Of a stretch of 35,255 nt of DNA, positions 7,495-15,938 are shown piece by piece. Under the pieces are notes generated by a model, which was given only the letters and a program-made list of their open reading frames with translations, was not told where the DNA came from and did no database searches. The position numbers and the translations under genes are program-made. The DNA comes from Cyanobium sp. Tous-M-B4 (GTDB lineage: Bacteria; Cyanobacteriota; Cyanobacteriia; PCC-6307; Cyanobiaceae), in assembly GCF_024345395.1 (NCBI RefSeq), contig NZ_JAGQBA010000010.1:1-35255 (forward strand), written 5' to 3'. How positions within the stretch are numbered: the first letter of the stretch is position 1; every line of letters starts with the position of its first letter.

Positions 7495-9003
7495 ATGAGG
7501 GTTGAAAGGGTGCAGGTCGCCATCGTGGGAGCGGGACTGGCCGGTTTATCTGCGGCGGTGGATCTGGTGGATGCCGGCCATCAGGTGGATCTCTACGAGG
7601 CCCGGCCGTTTCTGGGCGGCAAGGTGGGCAGCTGGGTGGATGAGGGCGGCAACCACATTGAGATGGGGCTGCATGTGTTCTTTTTCAACTACGCCAACCT
7701 CTTCGCCCTGATGCGCAAGGTGGGGGCGATCGACAACCTGCTGCCCAAGGACCACACCCACTTGTTTGTGAATACTGGCGGCGATCTGCGCGAGCTCGAC
7801 TTTCGCTTCGCCCTTGGCGCGCCCTTCAACGGCTTGAAGGCCTTCTTCACCACTCCCCAGCTCGACTGGATCGACAAGCTGCGCAATGCCCTAGCCCTGG
7901 GCACCAGCCCGATCGTGCGCGGCTTGGTGGACTACGAGGGGGCAATGAAGACGATCCGAGCCCTGGATCGGATCAGCTTCCAGGAGTGGTTTGTGGGCCA
8001 TGGCGGCAGTGAGCAGAGCATTAAGCGGATGTGGAATCCGATCGCCTATGCCCTGGGCTTCATTGATTGCGAGGCGATCTCGGCCCGCTGCATGCTGACG
8101 ATCTTCATGATGTTTGCTTCTAAAACCGAGGCCTCCAAGCTCAACCTGCTCAAAGGCTCGCCCCACCGCTGGCTCACGGGCCCGATCCTCGACTACATCC
8201 AGCAGCGCGGCGGCCGGCTGCATCTGCGCCACCGGGTCACGGAGGTGCATTTCGAGGAGGGGGAAGCTGGCGTCGATGGCCAGCCCGCTACCCGGGTGAG
8301 CAGCCTCACTCTCGGCACCCCTGAGGGCGATGTCTCTGTAGTCGCAGACACCTATTTGGCCGCCTGCGATGTGCCTGGTATTCAGCGAATGCTGCCCCAA
8401 ACCTGGCGCCGCTGGCCCCTATTCGACAACATTTACAAACTTGATGCGGTGCCGGTGGCCACCGTGCAGCTCCGTTATGACGGCTGGGTGACCGAGCTCG
8501 GTGATGGCGCCGCCGCCACCGCCGCCCGCGCCGATCTCAGCAGCCCCGCTGGCCTCGACAACCTGCTTTATACCGCCGACGCTGACTTCAGCTGCTTCGC
8601 CGATCTGGCCCTGGCCAGTCCCGAGGATTACCGCAAACAGGGGCAGGGCTCCTTGCTCCAGTGCGTGCTCACCCCAGGTGATCCCTGGATTCCCAAGAAA
8701 ACCGAAGAGATCGTGGCCCACACCGACGCCCAAGTGCGAAGCCTGTTCCCTTCGGCCGCGGGCCTGAAGCTGGTGTGGAGCAACGTGGTGAAGCTGGCCC
8801 AGTCCCTTTACCGCGAGGCTCCCGGCATGGAGCCTTACCGGCCAGAGCAAGCCACGCCGGTAGCCAATTTTTATCTGGCCGGTAGTTACACCAAGCAGGA
8901 TTACATCGATTCGATGGAAGGCGCCACCATGAGTGGGCGCTTAGCCGCAGCGGCGATCCTGGGAAGCCAGGCTGCGCTGGCCACCAACACCTCTGTTTCG
9001 TAG
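7495..9003 (+). CDS. crtQ: 9,9'-di-cis-zeta-carotene desaturase
   Basis: A 502-residue flavoprotein of the phytoene-desaturase/ZDS family that converts zeta-carotene to (pro)lycopene with plastoquinone as acceptor, at the membrane. The FAD-binding GAGLAG (12-17) is followed by the acidic end of the second strand ([16 protein letters not shown]) and the family signature [13 protein letters not shown]. The C-terminal FAD motif is [23 protein letters not shown]. Length agrees with ZDS (about 490). It leads a short rightward operon: the SRPBCC gene starts 8 bp after its stop. Confidence 0.96.
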   Translation: MRVERVQVAIVGAGLAGLSAAVDLVDAGHQVDLYEARPFLGGKVGSWVDEGGNHIEMGLHVFFFNYANLFALMRKVGAIDNLLPKDHTHLFVNTGGDLRELDFRFALGAPFNGLKAFFTTPQLDWIDKLRNALALGTSPIVRGLVDYEGAMKTIRALDRISFQEWFVGHGGSEQSIKRMWNPIAYALGFIDCEAISARCMLTIFMMFASKTEASKLNLLKGSPHRWLTGPILDYIQQRGGRLHLRHRVTEVHFEEGEAGVDGQPATRVSSLTLGTPEGDVSVVADTYLAACDVPGIQRMLPQTWRRWPLFDNIYKLDAVPVATVQLRYDGWVTELGDGAAATAARADLSSPAGLDNLLYTADADFSCFADLALASPEDYRKQGQGSLLQCVLTPGDPWIPKKTEEIVAHTDAQVRSLFPSAAGLKLVWSNVVKLAQSLYREAPGMEPYRPEQATPVANFYLAGSYTKQDYIDSMEGATMSGRLAAAAILGSQAALATNTSVS

Positions 9004-9011
9004 GAGATTCC

Positions 9012-9455
9012 ATGGGCCGTTGGCTTGAGCACAGCGTCACCACAGAGATCCGGGCCTCGGTGGATCAGGTGTGGGAGGTATGGAGTGACTTGGAGGCGAT
9101 GCCCCAGTGGATGCGCTGGATCGAGTCGGTTGTAACCGAGCCGGGCGATCCCGATCTCACCGATTGGACCCTGGCGGCGCAGGGTTTCCGCTTCCATTGG
9201 AAAGCCCGTATCAGCCAGCGGGTGGAGGCCCAGCAACTGCACTGGGAGTCGGTGGGAGGCCTGCCCACTAAGGGAGCGGTGCGCTTCTACTCCCAGGCGC
9301 CCGAGCTCACGGCGGTCAAGCTGAGCGTCAGCTATGAATTGCCTGGGGTCTTGGCACCATTGATGGAACCAAGCATCCTGGGTGGAATTGTGACCAAGGA
9401 GCTTCAGGCCAACCTTGACCGATTCCGTGATCTCGTTGAAACCCGCAACCCTTAA
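9012..9455 (+). CDS. SRPBCC (START-like) family protein
   Basis: A 147-residue protein with the SRPBCC/polyketide-cyclase fold: the opening HSVTTEIRASVDQVWEVWSDLEAMPQWMRWI is the hallmark first strand and helix, and the ending helix GGIVTKELQANLDRFRDLVE closes the hydrophobic pocket. Such proteins bind lipid-like ligands. Its place 8 bp behind crtQ suggests a role near carotenoid or quinone metabolism, as an inference only. A ribosome binding site (GGAGA) precedes the ATG, and its own 3' end overlaps the lipoprotein frame by 41 bp. Confidence 0.88.
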   Translation: MGRWLEHSVTTEIRASVDQVWEVWSDLEAMPQWMRWIESVVTEPGDPDLTDWTLAAQGFRFHWKARISQRVEAQQLHWESVGGLPTKGAVRFYSQAPELTAVKLSVSYELPGVLAPLMEPSILGGIVTKELQANLDRFRDLVETRNP

Positions 9456-9966
9456 GTTCCTCGGCTCTGCCATCGCTGCAGCCCTGCTGCTGGTCTCCTG
9501 CTCTGGGGAGAAGCCCCCGCAGGCCACCAGCCAGGCAACCCCTCCGCCCAAGTCGCAGGCGGCGCCCCCAGCACCAGCGCCTGTTGGGGCACCAGCTCCC
9601 TTGGCAGGACTGACACCCCTGCCCAGCTCCAACCAGGTGGTGGCTTCCGTTGCCTCTGGGCGTGTTGATCCCTTTGCACCTTTGCAGATAAGCGCAACCC
9701 GACCGGTACTTCTCAGCCTTCCCCCTGGCTTGATCTTCAACGGCGTGATTCGCTCCGGCGGCACCCCTGAGGCTCTGGTGCAGTTCGGTGCGGAGAGCGG
9801 CACCTTGCGGGTTGGTCAGAGAGGCGGCAGCACCACGGACTCCAGAACCATGGATTACCGAACCACGCCCCTACTGCCGGCTGGTTGGAGCGTGGCCAGC
9901 ATCGATGTTCAAAAGGGTCGCCTCACCCTGCGTCAGGGCAAGCAGGCGGTGACGGCCGAGCTCTGA
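9415..9966 (+). CDS. Proline-rich lipoprotein, possibly PilP-like
   Basis: About 183 residues. A hydrophobic stretch ends in the lipobox LVSC, so the Cys at about residue 29 would be lipidated. A low-complexity linker of Pro, Ala and Gln follows (residues 33-65), then a small domain beginning GRVDPFAPL. The GR.DPF motif followed by a short beta-rich domain recalls pilus assembly lipoprotein PilP and related secretin-associated proteins, but similarity is too slight for a name. The start is uncertain: TTG at 9415, GTG at 9427 or TTG at 9436; only 9415 has an AAGGAG upstream, at 13 bases. The gene overlaps the preceding one by 41 bp and the convergent hemD by 44 bp. Confidence 0.75.
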   Translation: MTDSVISLKPATLKFLGSAIAAALLLVSCSGEKPPQATSQATPPPKSQAAPPAPAPVGAPAPLAGLTPLPSSNQVVASVASGRVDPFAPLQISATRPVLLSLPPGLIFNGVIRSGGTPEALVQFGAESGTLRVGQRGGSTTDSRTMDYRTTPLLPAGWSVASIDVQKGRLTLRQGKQAVTAEL

Positions 9967-10768
9967 GGCTGCGGCCGCAGGCCTCCACCAGTCCATTCAA
10001 GTCATGGGGATCGGCTTCAGCATCGACGCGGCCGAGTAGCTGCAGGCAGCGCTCGCTGGTTTGGGGTCCAATTGAAACCACCGCCACCCCCTCCAGCTGG
10101 CTGCTCCAGGTGGGCCCGAAAGCCCCTTCCAGCAGCTGGCAGGTGTGGCTCACGGTTTTGCCGCTGCTGAAGGTGATGGCGTCGAGGCGCCGGTGCTCTA
10201 AGGCGGCCACCGCAGCGCTGGGTAAACCCTCGGGACAGCCGGTTTCGTAGGCGGCAACTTCAACCACCCGGACACCAGCAGCGGCGAAGGCATCCGCTAG
10301 CAGTGTGCGGCCGCCGCTCTGCACCCGGGGCAGCAAAAGGCGCAGCCCCCAGCCTGAGACGGGAAAGTGCTCGAGCAGGCTGTCAGCCACAAAGCTGGGC
10401 GGGATGAAGTCGGCGGGCGATCCAAGCGATTCGAGCTGCGCCGCGGTTTTGCGGCCTACCGCAGCGATCTTGAGGTGGCTGGGCCGCCGTGCCAGGGAGC
10501 GGCCGATGCGGCGCAGCCGCTGCTCCACTGCCTCAACTCCGTTGCCACTGGAAAAAACCAGCCAGTGGAAATCATCGAGCTCGGCCAGGGCATCGTCGAG
10601 GGGCCCCCATTCATCTGGTTGGGTCACCACCAAGGCAGGGAGGTCGACCACCCTGGCGCCAGCGGCTTCAAACAGGCGCCGGGCTTCCCCTAGCTGGGTT
10701 TCGGCCCTGGTCACGGCGATGCTGCGGCCGCTCAGATAGGAGTCAGAAGCCATGGCCAGGGGGATCAC
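9923..10768 (-). CDS. hemD: Uroporphyrinogen-III synthase
   Basis: A 281-residue enzyme that closes hydroxymethylbilane to uroporphyrinogen III with inversion of ring D, the branch point to heme, chlorophyll, bilins and cobalamin. HemD sequences are weakly conserved; here GRSIAVTRAETQ, the segment DDFHWLVFSSGNGVEA and the C-terminal DAITFSSGKTVSHTCQLL with VVSIGPQTSERCLQLLG match the family in order. The GTG at 10768 overlaps the stop of the glycosyltransferase gene by 4 bp; an ATG five codons on (10753) is an equally good start. Last gene of the leftward DUF751-rbfA operon, overlapping the lipoprotein gene tail to tail. Confidence 0.92.
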   Translation of the reverse strand: MIPLAMASDSYLSGRSIAVTRAETQLGEARRLFEAAGARVVDLPALVVTQPDEWGPLDDALAELDDFHWLVFSSGNGVEAVEQRLRRIGRSLARRPSHLKIAAVGRKTAAQLESLGSPADFIPPSFVADSLLEHFPVSGWGLRLLLPRVQSGGRTLLADAFAAAGVRVVEVAAYETGCPEGLPSAAVAALEHRRLDAITFSSGKTVSHTCQLLEGAFGPTWSSQLEGVAVVSIGPQTSERCLQLLGRVDAEADPHDLNGLVEACGRSLRARPSPPACPDAG

Positions 10769-11976
10769 TGGTCATCCAGCTTGACCATGCTGCCCGCCTG
10801 TTGCCGCAGTGCTTCCGCTTCGCTTTGCCGGTTTTGCTGCTCCAACAGGGCGATCGCCTGGCGGAAGCCGCTGCGGGCCCCTGGCACGTCACCGCTGAGC
10901 AGCAGGGCCACGGCCAAGTTCTGCTGGGCGGCGGCCAGGTTTGGATCGCGCTCCAGGGCTGAGCGGTAGGCCGCGATTGCCGCCGGCAGCTGACCGCGTC
11001 GCCGCTCGCTGATCCCCAGGTGCAGCCAGCCGAGTCCCAGTTCGGGCGCCGCTGCGCAGGCCTGGCGGCACAATTCGCAGGCCTCTTCCAGGGCGCCCTG
11101 GCTCGTGGTGCCGGGCTCTTGCAGCAGGGCGGACAGATTCAGCCGGGCCGCCAGGGTGAGCCTCGCCGGCAGGGGTAGCTCCAGGGCTTGGCGGTAGAGC
11201 TGGCTGGCGTGTTTTGGGTCGCTGCTGCCCAGGGCGATCGCCAGGTGCAGCAGCAGCTCGTAGCGCTCGGGATGGCGGCTGGCTGGGCACCGGGCTAACC
11301 CCTGCTGCAGCAAGGCAATGCCGCGTTCGCGGTTGCCCTCGCTCACCTCCAGGCTGCCGAGCTTGGCGCAGGCGTAGGGATCTCCCGGCTGGGAGGCCAG
11401 GTCGGCCTCCATGGCCTGGCGCAGCCGTTTCGCCTTGGCGCCGCTGGCCAGCAGATCAGTGCGGTAGCCATCGTGGGCCAAGGCAGGCACAGCGCAATCA
11501 GCCAGTTGCCAGTGGGGCTCCTTTCCCAGCAGGGCCAGCACGCTGTCATCCACCATCGAGTGGTAGGGCCGGCTCCAGTGAATGGCTGGATGGCGGCGAA
11601 ACAGGCGGCTCACATTTGAGTAAGGCGACTGGGCCGCCCCCAGCTCCTGCCGCAGCAGGTTGATCAGCAGTAGATCCGGCTCGGCCATCAGGGCTTGGAG
11701 CGGCTGGCGGGCCTCGGGCAGCAGCCACTCGTCGGCATCGAGCACGAGCACCCAGTCCCCGTTCACGTGCCCTAGGGCCTCATTGCGGGCCGGCGCGAAA
11801 TCCCCTGGCCAAGGCAGCTGGTGTACAACCGCACCGCAGCTCTCGGCGATGGCGATGGTGGCATCGCTGGAACCGGTGTCCAGCAGCACCATCTCATCGA
11901 CGAAGCCCGCCACCGAGGCCAGGCAGCGCTCCAGCCGCTCGGCTTCGTTGCGCACGATCATCGAGAGACTGAGCAT
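10765..11976 (-). CDS. Glycosyltransferase family 2 protein with C-terminal TPR repeats
   Basis: A 403-residue two-part protein. Residues 1-220 form a GT-A glycosyltransferase: LSMIVRNEAERLERCL at the start, the nucleotide-binding DTGSSDAT at 33-40 and the metal-binding DADEW at 80-84. From about residue 225 there are TPR-like helical repeats (GIALLQQGLARCP, LGISERRRGQLPAAIAAYRSALERDPN). This arrangement is common in cyanobacterial and bacterial surface-polysaccharide or protein glycosylation enzymes; donor and acceptor are unknown. It sits between the NagZ-like gene (45-bp gap) and hemD (4-bp overlap), an odd companion for a tetrapyrrole gene. Confidence 0.88.
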   Translation of the reverse strand: MLSLSMIVRNEAERLERCLASVAGFVDEMVLLDTGSSDATIAIAESCGAVVHQLPWPGDFAPARNEALGHVNGDWVLVLDADEWLLPEARQPLQALMAEPDLLLINLLRQELGAAQSPYSNVSRLFRRHPAIHWSRPYHSMVDDSVLALLGKEPHWQLADCAVPALAHDGYRTDLLASGAKAKRLRQAMEADLASQPGDPYACAKLGSLEVSEGNRERGIALLQQGLARCPASRHPERYELLLHLAIALGSSDPKHASQLYRQALELPLPARLTLAARLNLSALLQEPGTTSQGALEEACELCRQACAAAPELGLGWLHLGISERRRGQLPAAIAAYRSALERDPNLAAAQQNLAVALLLSGDVPGARSGFRQAIALLEQQNRQSEAEALRQQAGSMVKLDDQ

Positions 11977-12021
11977 GGGCCGGATGGGGACGGGGCGAGA
12001 AACGGACAGCTCGGCTCCGGC

Positions 12022-13671
12022 TCAGTCGGTGAAGCCAGCGCCCGCTTCAGTGTCTCCCAGCCCCAGTCCACTGCCCAGTCTTTGCAGAGCTTCGGCCTGA
12101 GCCAGGGGCATCTGGCCGGGGCTGTAAACGCCAGGGACGCCCGGTGGCAGTAGGGGGCGCAGCTCCTCCCAGAGGTAGGGGCTGCCGTACACCACCAGCC
12201 CCGCCAGCCTTCCTGCTCTTGCTAGTTGACGCAGGGCCGCGGGCCAGGGCTCGGCGCTGCCGGCGCTGCCGCGGAAGGGATTGCCTCGCACAAACAACTG
12301 CAGCAGCACCTGTCCTGGGCCGAGCCGCTCCAAGGCGAGGGGGGCGTCGGTGTCGGTGCCCCAAGGGCTGGGGCTGCGGGCCTCCAGCAGCACGGTGCGC
12401 CAGCCGCGGGATTCGGGCCGAGCCAGCGCTGGAGCGGTGGCGCTTAGCACTGCGGCGGCTGCGGCTAGGGCTGAGTCGAGCCTGATCAGGTTGATGCCGG
12501 CCTGGGGGGTGGCGGCGCCGGTGCTGCCGGCTGTCTCCAAGGTGGTCCGCACCAGCTCCAGGGCCAGGGACTGGTTGGGCTGGGCGGCCGCCTCTGGATC
12601 GGCAATGGCCAAGGCCGCTTCAGGCCCAGCGCAGCGCTCCAGGGCCTGAAGGCGGCGCTCGGCACTGGCTTCCAGCTGCTCAACACTGAGCCGGCCGCTG
12701 GCCACCGCTTCAGCGATGGCGGCGATGGCGGCATCCGCATCGGCGGGCATTAAAACCAGATCTGCCCCGGCTTCCAGGGCCAGCACGGCCGCCTCACCGG
12801 CGCCGTAGTGCCCGGTGATCGCGTCCATCACCAGGGCATCGGTCACGATCAATCCAGCGAAGCCCAGCTGCTGGCGCAGCAGCCCGGTAAGCACCGGCTT
12901 GGACAGGGTGGCTGGCCGCTCTTGATCAAGCTCCGGCAGCATCAGGTGGGCGGTCATCACTGAGGCCACTCCAGCAGCGATCGCCTGTTGAAACGGCGGA
13001 AGCTCGATCGCCGCCAGCCGCTCGCGGCTGTGGGGCAGCAGGGGCAGGGTGATATGGGAGTCGCTGCTGGTGTCGCCGTGGCCAGGGAAGTGCTTGGCGC
13101 AGCCGAGCACCCCAGCTGCCTGCACGCCCCGCACAAAGGCTGCTGCCAGCGCCCCCGCTTTGGCTGGATCTTCCCCCCAGGCCCGCACATTGATCACCGG
13201 GTTGGCCGGGTTGTTGTTGACATCGCACACCGGCCCCAGCACCCAGTTGAGCCCCAGGGCTTGGGCATCCCGGCCCGTGCATTGCCCGTAGCGTTCGGCT
13301 AGCTCAAGCGCCTGTTGGGGCTCGCGTCCGTAGAGGCGTCCCAGGGCTAGGGGTGGCACCAACCAAGTGGCGCCGTCGAAACGCTGACCCACCCCCTCCT
13401 CCACATCGGCGCAGAGCAGCAGCGGCCCAGCGGCCCAGCGGCGCAGCTGGGTGCAGCGCAGGGCCAGCTCGGCGGCGCTGCCGCCAAGCAGGATCACACC
13501 GCCCACGCCAGCTTCCAGCAGGCTGCGGAGCTTGTTGTTAGGCAGCTCCCAGCGGGGGTAGCCGCGTTGGTGGTCGGCGAGTTTGCCGGTGGCCCGCACC
13601 ACGATCAGTTGGTGGATCAGGCGCAGCAGGGCTGGACCGGCGGTTTGGGTCGCGCTTGGTTCAGAGATCAC
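12022..13671 (-). CDS. Glycoside hydrolase family 3 protein (beta-N-acetylhexosaminidase, NagZ-like)
   Basis: A 549-residue family GH3 hydrolase. The NagZ signature [14 protein letters not shown] supplies the His-Asp general acid/base pair, and [11 protein letters not shown] carries the catalytic Asp nucleophile. NagZ removes N-acetylglucosamine from peptidoglycan fragments during wall recycling. The protein is about 200 residues longer than E. coli NagZ; the extra part (from about 340) is Ala/Leu-rich and looks like a GH3 C-terminal domain. No signal peptide is evident. The gene begins inside the end of rbfA (11-bp overlap), so it is translated from the same message. Confidence 0.9.
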   Translation of the reverse strand: MISEPSATQTAGPALLRLIHQLIVVRATGKLADHQRGYPRWELPNNKLRSLLEAGVGGVILLGGSAAELALRCTQLRRWAAGPLLLCADVEEGVGQRFDGATWLVPPLALGRLYGREPQQALELAERYGQCTGRDAQALGLNWVLGPVCDVNNNPANPVINVRAWGEDPAKAGALAAAFVRGVQAAGVLGCAKHFPGHGDTSSDSHITLPLLPHSRERLAAIELPPFQQAIAAGVASVMTAHLMLPELDQERPATLSKPVLTGLLRQQLGFAGLIVTDALVMDAITGHYGAGEAAVLALEAGADLVLMPADADAAIAAIAEAVASGRLSVEQLEASAERRLQALERCAGPEAALAIADPEAAAQPNQSLALELVRTTLETAGSTGAATPQAGINLIRLDSALAAAAAVLSATAPALARPESRGWRTVLLEARSPSPWGTDTDAPLALERLGPGQVLLQLFVRGNPFRGSAGSAEPWPAALRQLARAGRLAGLVVYGSPYLWEELRPLLPPGVPGVYSPGQMPLAQAEALQRLGSGLGLGDTEAGAGFTD

Positions 13672-14053
13672 TGGCTTCAGCGGGTTCGCCCTTCTCCTGC
13701 CGCTCGTCTTCTAGGCGATTGAGCAGCCCCAGCACTGTGGTGCCCTTTTCGATGCCTCGATCGAGCACAAACACCACCTCAGGGGTGCGCCGCATTTTCA
13801 GCCGCCGGCTCAGCTCACCTTTTACAAAGGGGCTAGCCGAACGCAGCCCTGCCATGGCTTGCTCTTTGTCGGCGTCGCTGCCGAAGACGCTCACAAAAAT
13901 CTTGCAGTGCTGCAGATCGCCGGCCACTTCAACTGTGGTGACACTCACCATCCCCTGGTTGACCCGCTCGTCCTTGATGCCGCCAATCAGCAGCTCACTA
14001 ATTTCGCGGCGGATCAGGGAGGCCACCCGCTCCACCCGTCGGCTCTGTGCCAT
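13661..14053 (-). CDS. rbfA: Ribosome-binding factor A
   Basis: A 130-residue KH-fold protein that helps mature the 16S rRNA 5' end in the 30S subunit and is needed for growth in the cold. Visible family features are [18 protein letters not shown] at the N terminus, the [29 protein letters not shown] core and the [17 protein letters not shown] segment with the conserved P-E. Length fits (about 120-135). It follows the DUF751 gene by 2 bp and overlaps the NagZ-like gene by 11 bp. Confidence 0.96.
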   Translation of the reverse strand: MAQSRRVERVASLIRREISELLIGGIKDERVNQGMVSVTTVEVAGDLQHCKIFVSVFGSDADKEQAMAGLRSASPFVKGELSRRLKMRRTPEVVFVLDRGIEKGTTVLGLLNRLEDERQEKGEPAEASDL

Positions 14054-14055
14054 GG

Positions 14056-14262
14056 CTATGCCAGCGGTGCTGGGTTCACCATCGCATGCAGGATCAGCCC
14101 CAGGCTCAGCAGGCCGCTGACGCCGGCGCCAATCAGGGCAACCGCAGTTACCGGATTGCGGCCCCGGGCTGCCAGCGGCTCGAACACCGAATTGGCCACA
14201 CCTAGGCCAAAAGCCACCAGGTAGCGCGGGTAGCGCGTCACATTCAGGAAGAAGTCCTTCAT
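14056..14262 (-). CDS. DUF751 family (Ycf33-like) membrane protein
   Basis: A 68-residue protein of the DUF751 family, equivalent to plastid Ycf33. It begins [21 protein letters not shown], the family hallmark, with one hydrophobic helix there and a second at about 40-62. Function is unknown; its distribution in cyanobacteria and algal plastids suggests the photosynthetic membrane. First gene of the leftward operon that continues through rbfA (2-bp gap) to hemD. The promoter must lie in the 65 bp shared with the divergent GST gene. Confidence 0.88.
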   Translation of the reverse strand: MKDFFLNVTRYPRYLVAFGLGVANSVFEPLAARGRNPVTAVALIGAGVSGLLSLGLILHAMVNPAPLA

Positions 14263-14327
14263 CGCCCGGGGTGGTCGGTCCTTGCTGCTTGCTGGCTACT
14301 CTGCCGCCCAGAGGTCAGGTTTGAAGC

Positions 14328-15047
14328 ATGGAACTGCACCAGTTCAGGCATTCGGCCTTTTGCGAGAAGGTGCGGCTGGTGTTGGCCGCTAAACGGCTCG
14401 ACTACACCGTTGTCGAGGTCACGCCCGGCTTGGGCCAGCTGGAACTCTTCCGCCTGTCGGGCCAGCGCCAGGTGCCAGTGCTGCTGGATGGCAGTGAAGT
14501 AATTGCCGATTCCACGGCCATTGCCCTTTATCTGGAGCGGCATCACCCCGAGCCGCTGCTGCTGCCCGAGGCCCCGGCCGAGCGAGCCAGGGTGCTGCTG
14601 ATCGAAGACTGGGCCGATACCGCCCTTGCTGCTGGCTGCCGGCTTGCCCTGGTGCAAGCGGCGGCTGTTGATCCGCTGTTGCGCTCCGCCCTGCTGCCCG
14701 ACTCCACCCCCGGCCCCCTGCGTCAGCTGGTCAGCAACCTGCCCGCCGCCGTGATGGCTGGCGTCGGCGAGGCGGTGGCAACGGTGGTAGGCAGTGCTGA
14801 GCGCCAGCAGCTGCAGACCAACCTTGAGCAGTTGGCTGTGCTGGTTGCCGATCAGCCCTATTTGGTGGGTGATCGCCTCACCCTTGCCGATCTGGCCGTT
14901 GCCGCCCAGTTGGGCTTGCTCAAATTCCCGGCTAGTAGTGGTGCGCCCCTGGCGGGCCAAGGGGTTAGCGGCATCGCCGACCACCCGCTGCTGGAGCCCC
15001 TGTTCAACTGGCGGGATCGGATTGTGCTGGAAGCGGGTCGGGGCTGA
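14328..15047 (+). CDS. Glutathione S-transferase family protein
   Basis: A 239-residue soluble GST. The N-terminal thioredoxin-like domain (1-78) has the candidate catalytic Ser/Cys in HSAFCEKVRLVL, the cis-Pro loop RQVPVLLDG and the glutathione-binding Glu/Asp-Ser of VIADSTAIALYLE. The C-terminal helical domain includes LVGDRLTLADLAVAAQLGLL, the N-capping box of GSTs. Members conjugate or reduce electrophiles with glutathione; the substrate is not predictable. The start has a GAGG-type site about 12 bp before the ATG. The last 44 bp overlap the convergent gene. Confidence 0.93.
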   Translation: MELHQFRHSAFCEKVRLVLAAKRLDYTVVEVTPGLGQLELFRLSGQRQVPVLLDGSEVIADSTAIALYLERHHPEPLLLPEAPAERARVLLIEDWADTALAAGCRLALVQAAAVDPLLRSALLPDSTPGPLRQLVSNLPAAVMAGVGEAVATVVGSAERQQLQTNLEQLAVLVADQPYLVGDRLTLADLAVAAQLGLLKFPASSGAPLAGQGVSGIADHPLLEPLFNWRDRIVLEAGRG

Positions 15048-15669
15048 TCGGCGTCAGGGTTAGTTGGAAATGGCCGCTGCTGCTGGCCGCCGCGGCTAGC
15101 CCCAAAGCTGGTGAGGGATAGCTGGCTTGCCACTGTTCGGTTGTAACCGTGCCGTCGGGATTTTGGCTGTAGTGGCTCAGGGTTTCCACCCGGCTCACCC
15201 GGGGGTCGCCGGGGCCGTGCAGTACCTGCAGGGCCAGTTCGTCAGCCCAGAAGTCGGTCGGATTGGGCGACTCGCTGCGGCGTCCCACCACCGTCGATTC
15301 CAGTTGCTGATCACCCGCCAGCAAGGCGATCTGGCGGTTTGGGTTGGCCGGATCATTGCGCACTTGCAGCAGGGCAGCGCCCAGCAGGGCCCGGCCGATC
15401 GCGGTGGCATTGAAGGCCCGATCGCCCACCACCGCTCCGCCTGGGTCGGGGCTGAAGCGCACCTCGTAGTCCAGGTCCTCGCTGCGCACCTGCCAGCGCC
15501 CGGCCATCCAGTCGGGGTAGCTCAGATCCTGGTGGCCGGCTCGAGTTGAGGGTCGCTCTAGGGGAGCGGGCAGGCGCCACTCGGGCCAGTGGGCGGCCCG
15601 TTCCGCCAGCACGCCCGGCCCCATCGCCAGCAGCAGCGCCAGGATGGGCGCCAGTAGGGCTCCAGTCAT
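15004..15669 (-). CDS. Secreted/lumenal conserved protein (DUF6816-like)
   Basis: A 221-residue protein with an N-terminal signal peptide (hydrophobic 2-22, cleavage near VLAERA), so it is probably periplasmic or in the thylakoid lumen. The mature part has SYPDWMAGRWQVRSEDLDYEVRF and a segment rich in beta strands, like a lipocalin-style conserved family shared by cyanobacteria and plant plastids (I believe DUF6816). No catalytic motif is recognised. Its ATG is interlocked with the start codon of the divergent CRR7-like gene, and its last 44 bp lie under the GST gene. Confidence 0.78.
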   Translation of the reverse strand: MTGALLAPILALLLAMGPGVLAERAAHWPEWRLPAPLERPSTRAGHQDLSYPDWMAGRWQVRSEDLDYEVRFSPDPGGAVVGDRAFNATAIGRALLGAALLQVRNDPANPNRQIALLAGDQQLESTVVGRRSESPNPTDFWADELALQVLHGPGDPRVSRVETLSHYSQNPDGTVTTEQWQASYPSPALGLAAAASSSGHFQLTLTPISPDPLPAQSDPAS

Positions 15670-15928
15670 GTCCGATCCCCTGTTGCGGGAGCTTGATCAT
15701 TACGTGGTGCTGGAGCCAGGTGGCGGCGAGCGGATTCTCACGGCGGCCGAAACCCTGGCCTGGCTTGAGGCCCGGCTTGCCAAGCTGGAGCCGGTGCCGG
15801 CAGATCTGGCCGGTCTCCCTAGCCCAGGCTTGCAGGCCCAGCGACTGCTGGAAACCGCCTGCGAACTGGAGTTGGCGCCTGGACTGACGATTCAGTGGTT
15901 TGCGGTGCGGATCGAACCGCCCGGCTAA
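15668..15928 (+). CDS. CRR7-like protein, NDH-1 complex assembly factor family
   Basis: An 86-residue protein resembling plastid Chlororespiratory Reduction 7 and its cyanobacterial homologues: HYVVLEPGGGERILTAAETLAWLEARL matches the family pattern (VVLE.....FLT..E.L..L). In plants CRR7 is needed to assemble the NDH-1 arm; a similar role in the thylakoid NDH-1 complex is inferred here. I chose ATG 15668 (MSDPLLREL); ATG 15644 would add eight residues and place the start inside the divergent gene. The gene ends 10 bp before the convergent aroK. Confidence 0.78.
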   Translation: MSDPLLRELDHYVVLEPGGGERILTAAETLAWLEARLAKLEPVPADLAGLPSPGLQAQRLLETACELELAPGLTIQWFAVRIEPPG

Positions 15929-15938
15929 GGGGGGGAAC

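Noticed and set aside
8901-9803. Minus-strand frame of 300 codons across crtQ, SRPBCC and lipoprotein genes
   Set aside because: It spans three well-supported genes on the other strand and has a low-complexity translation.
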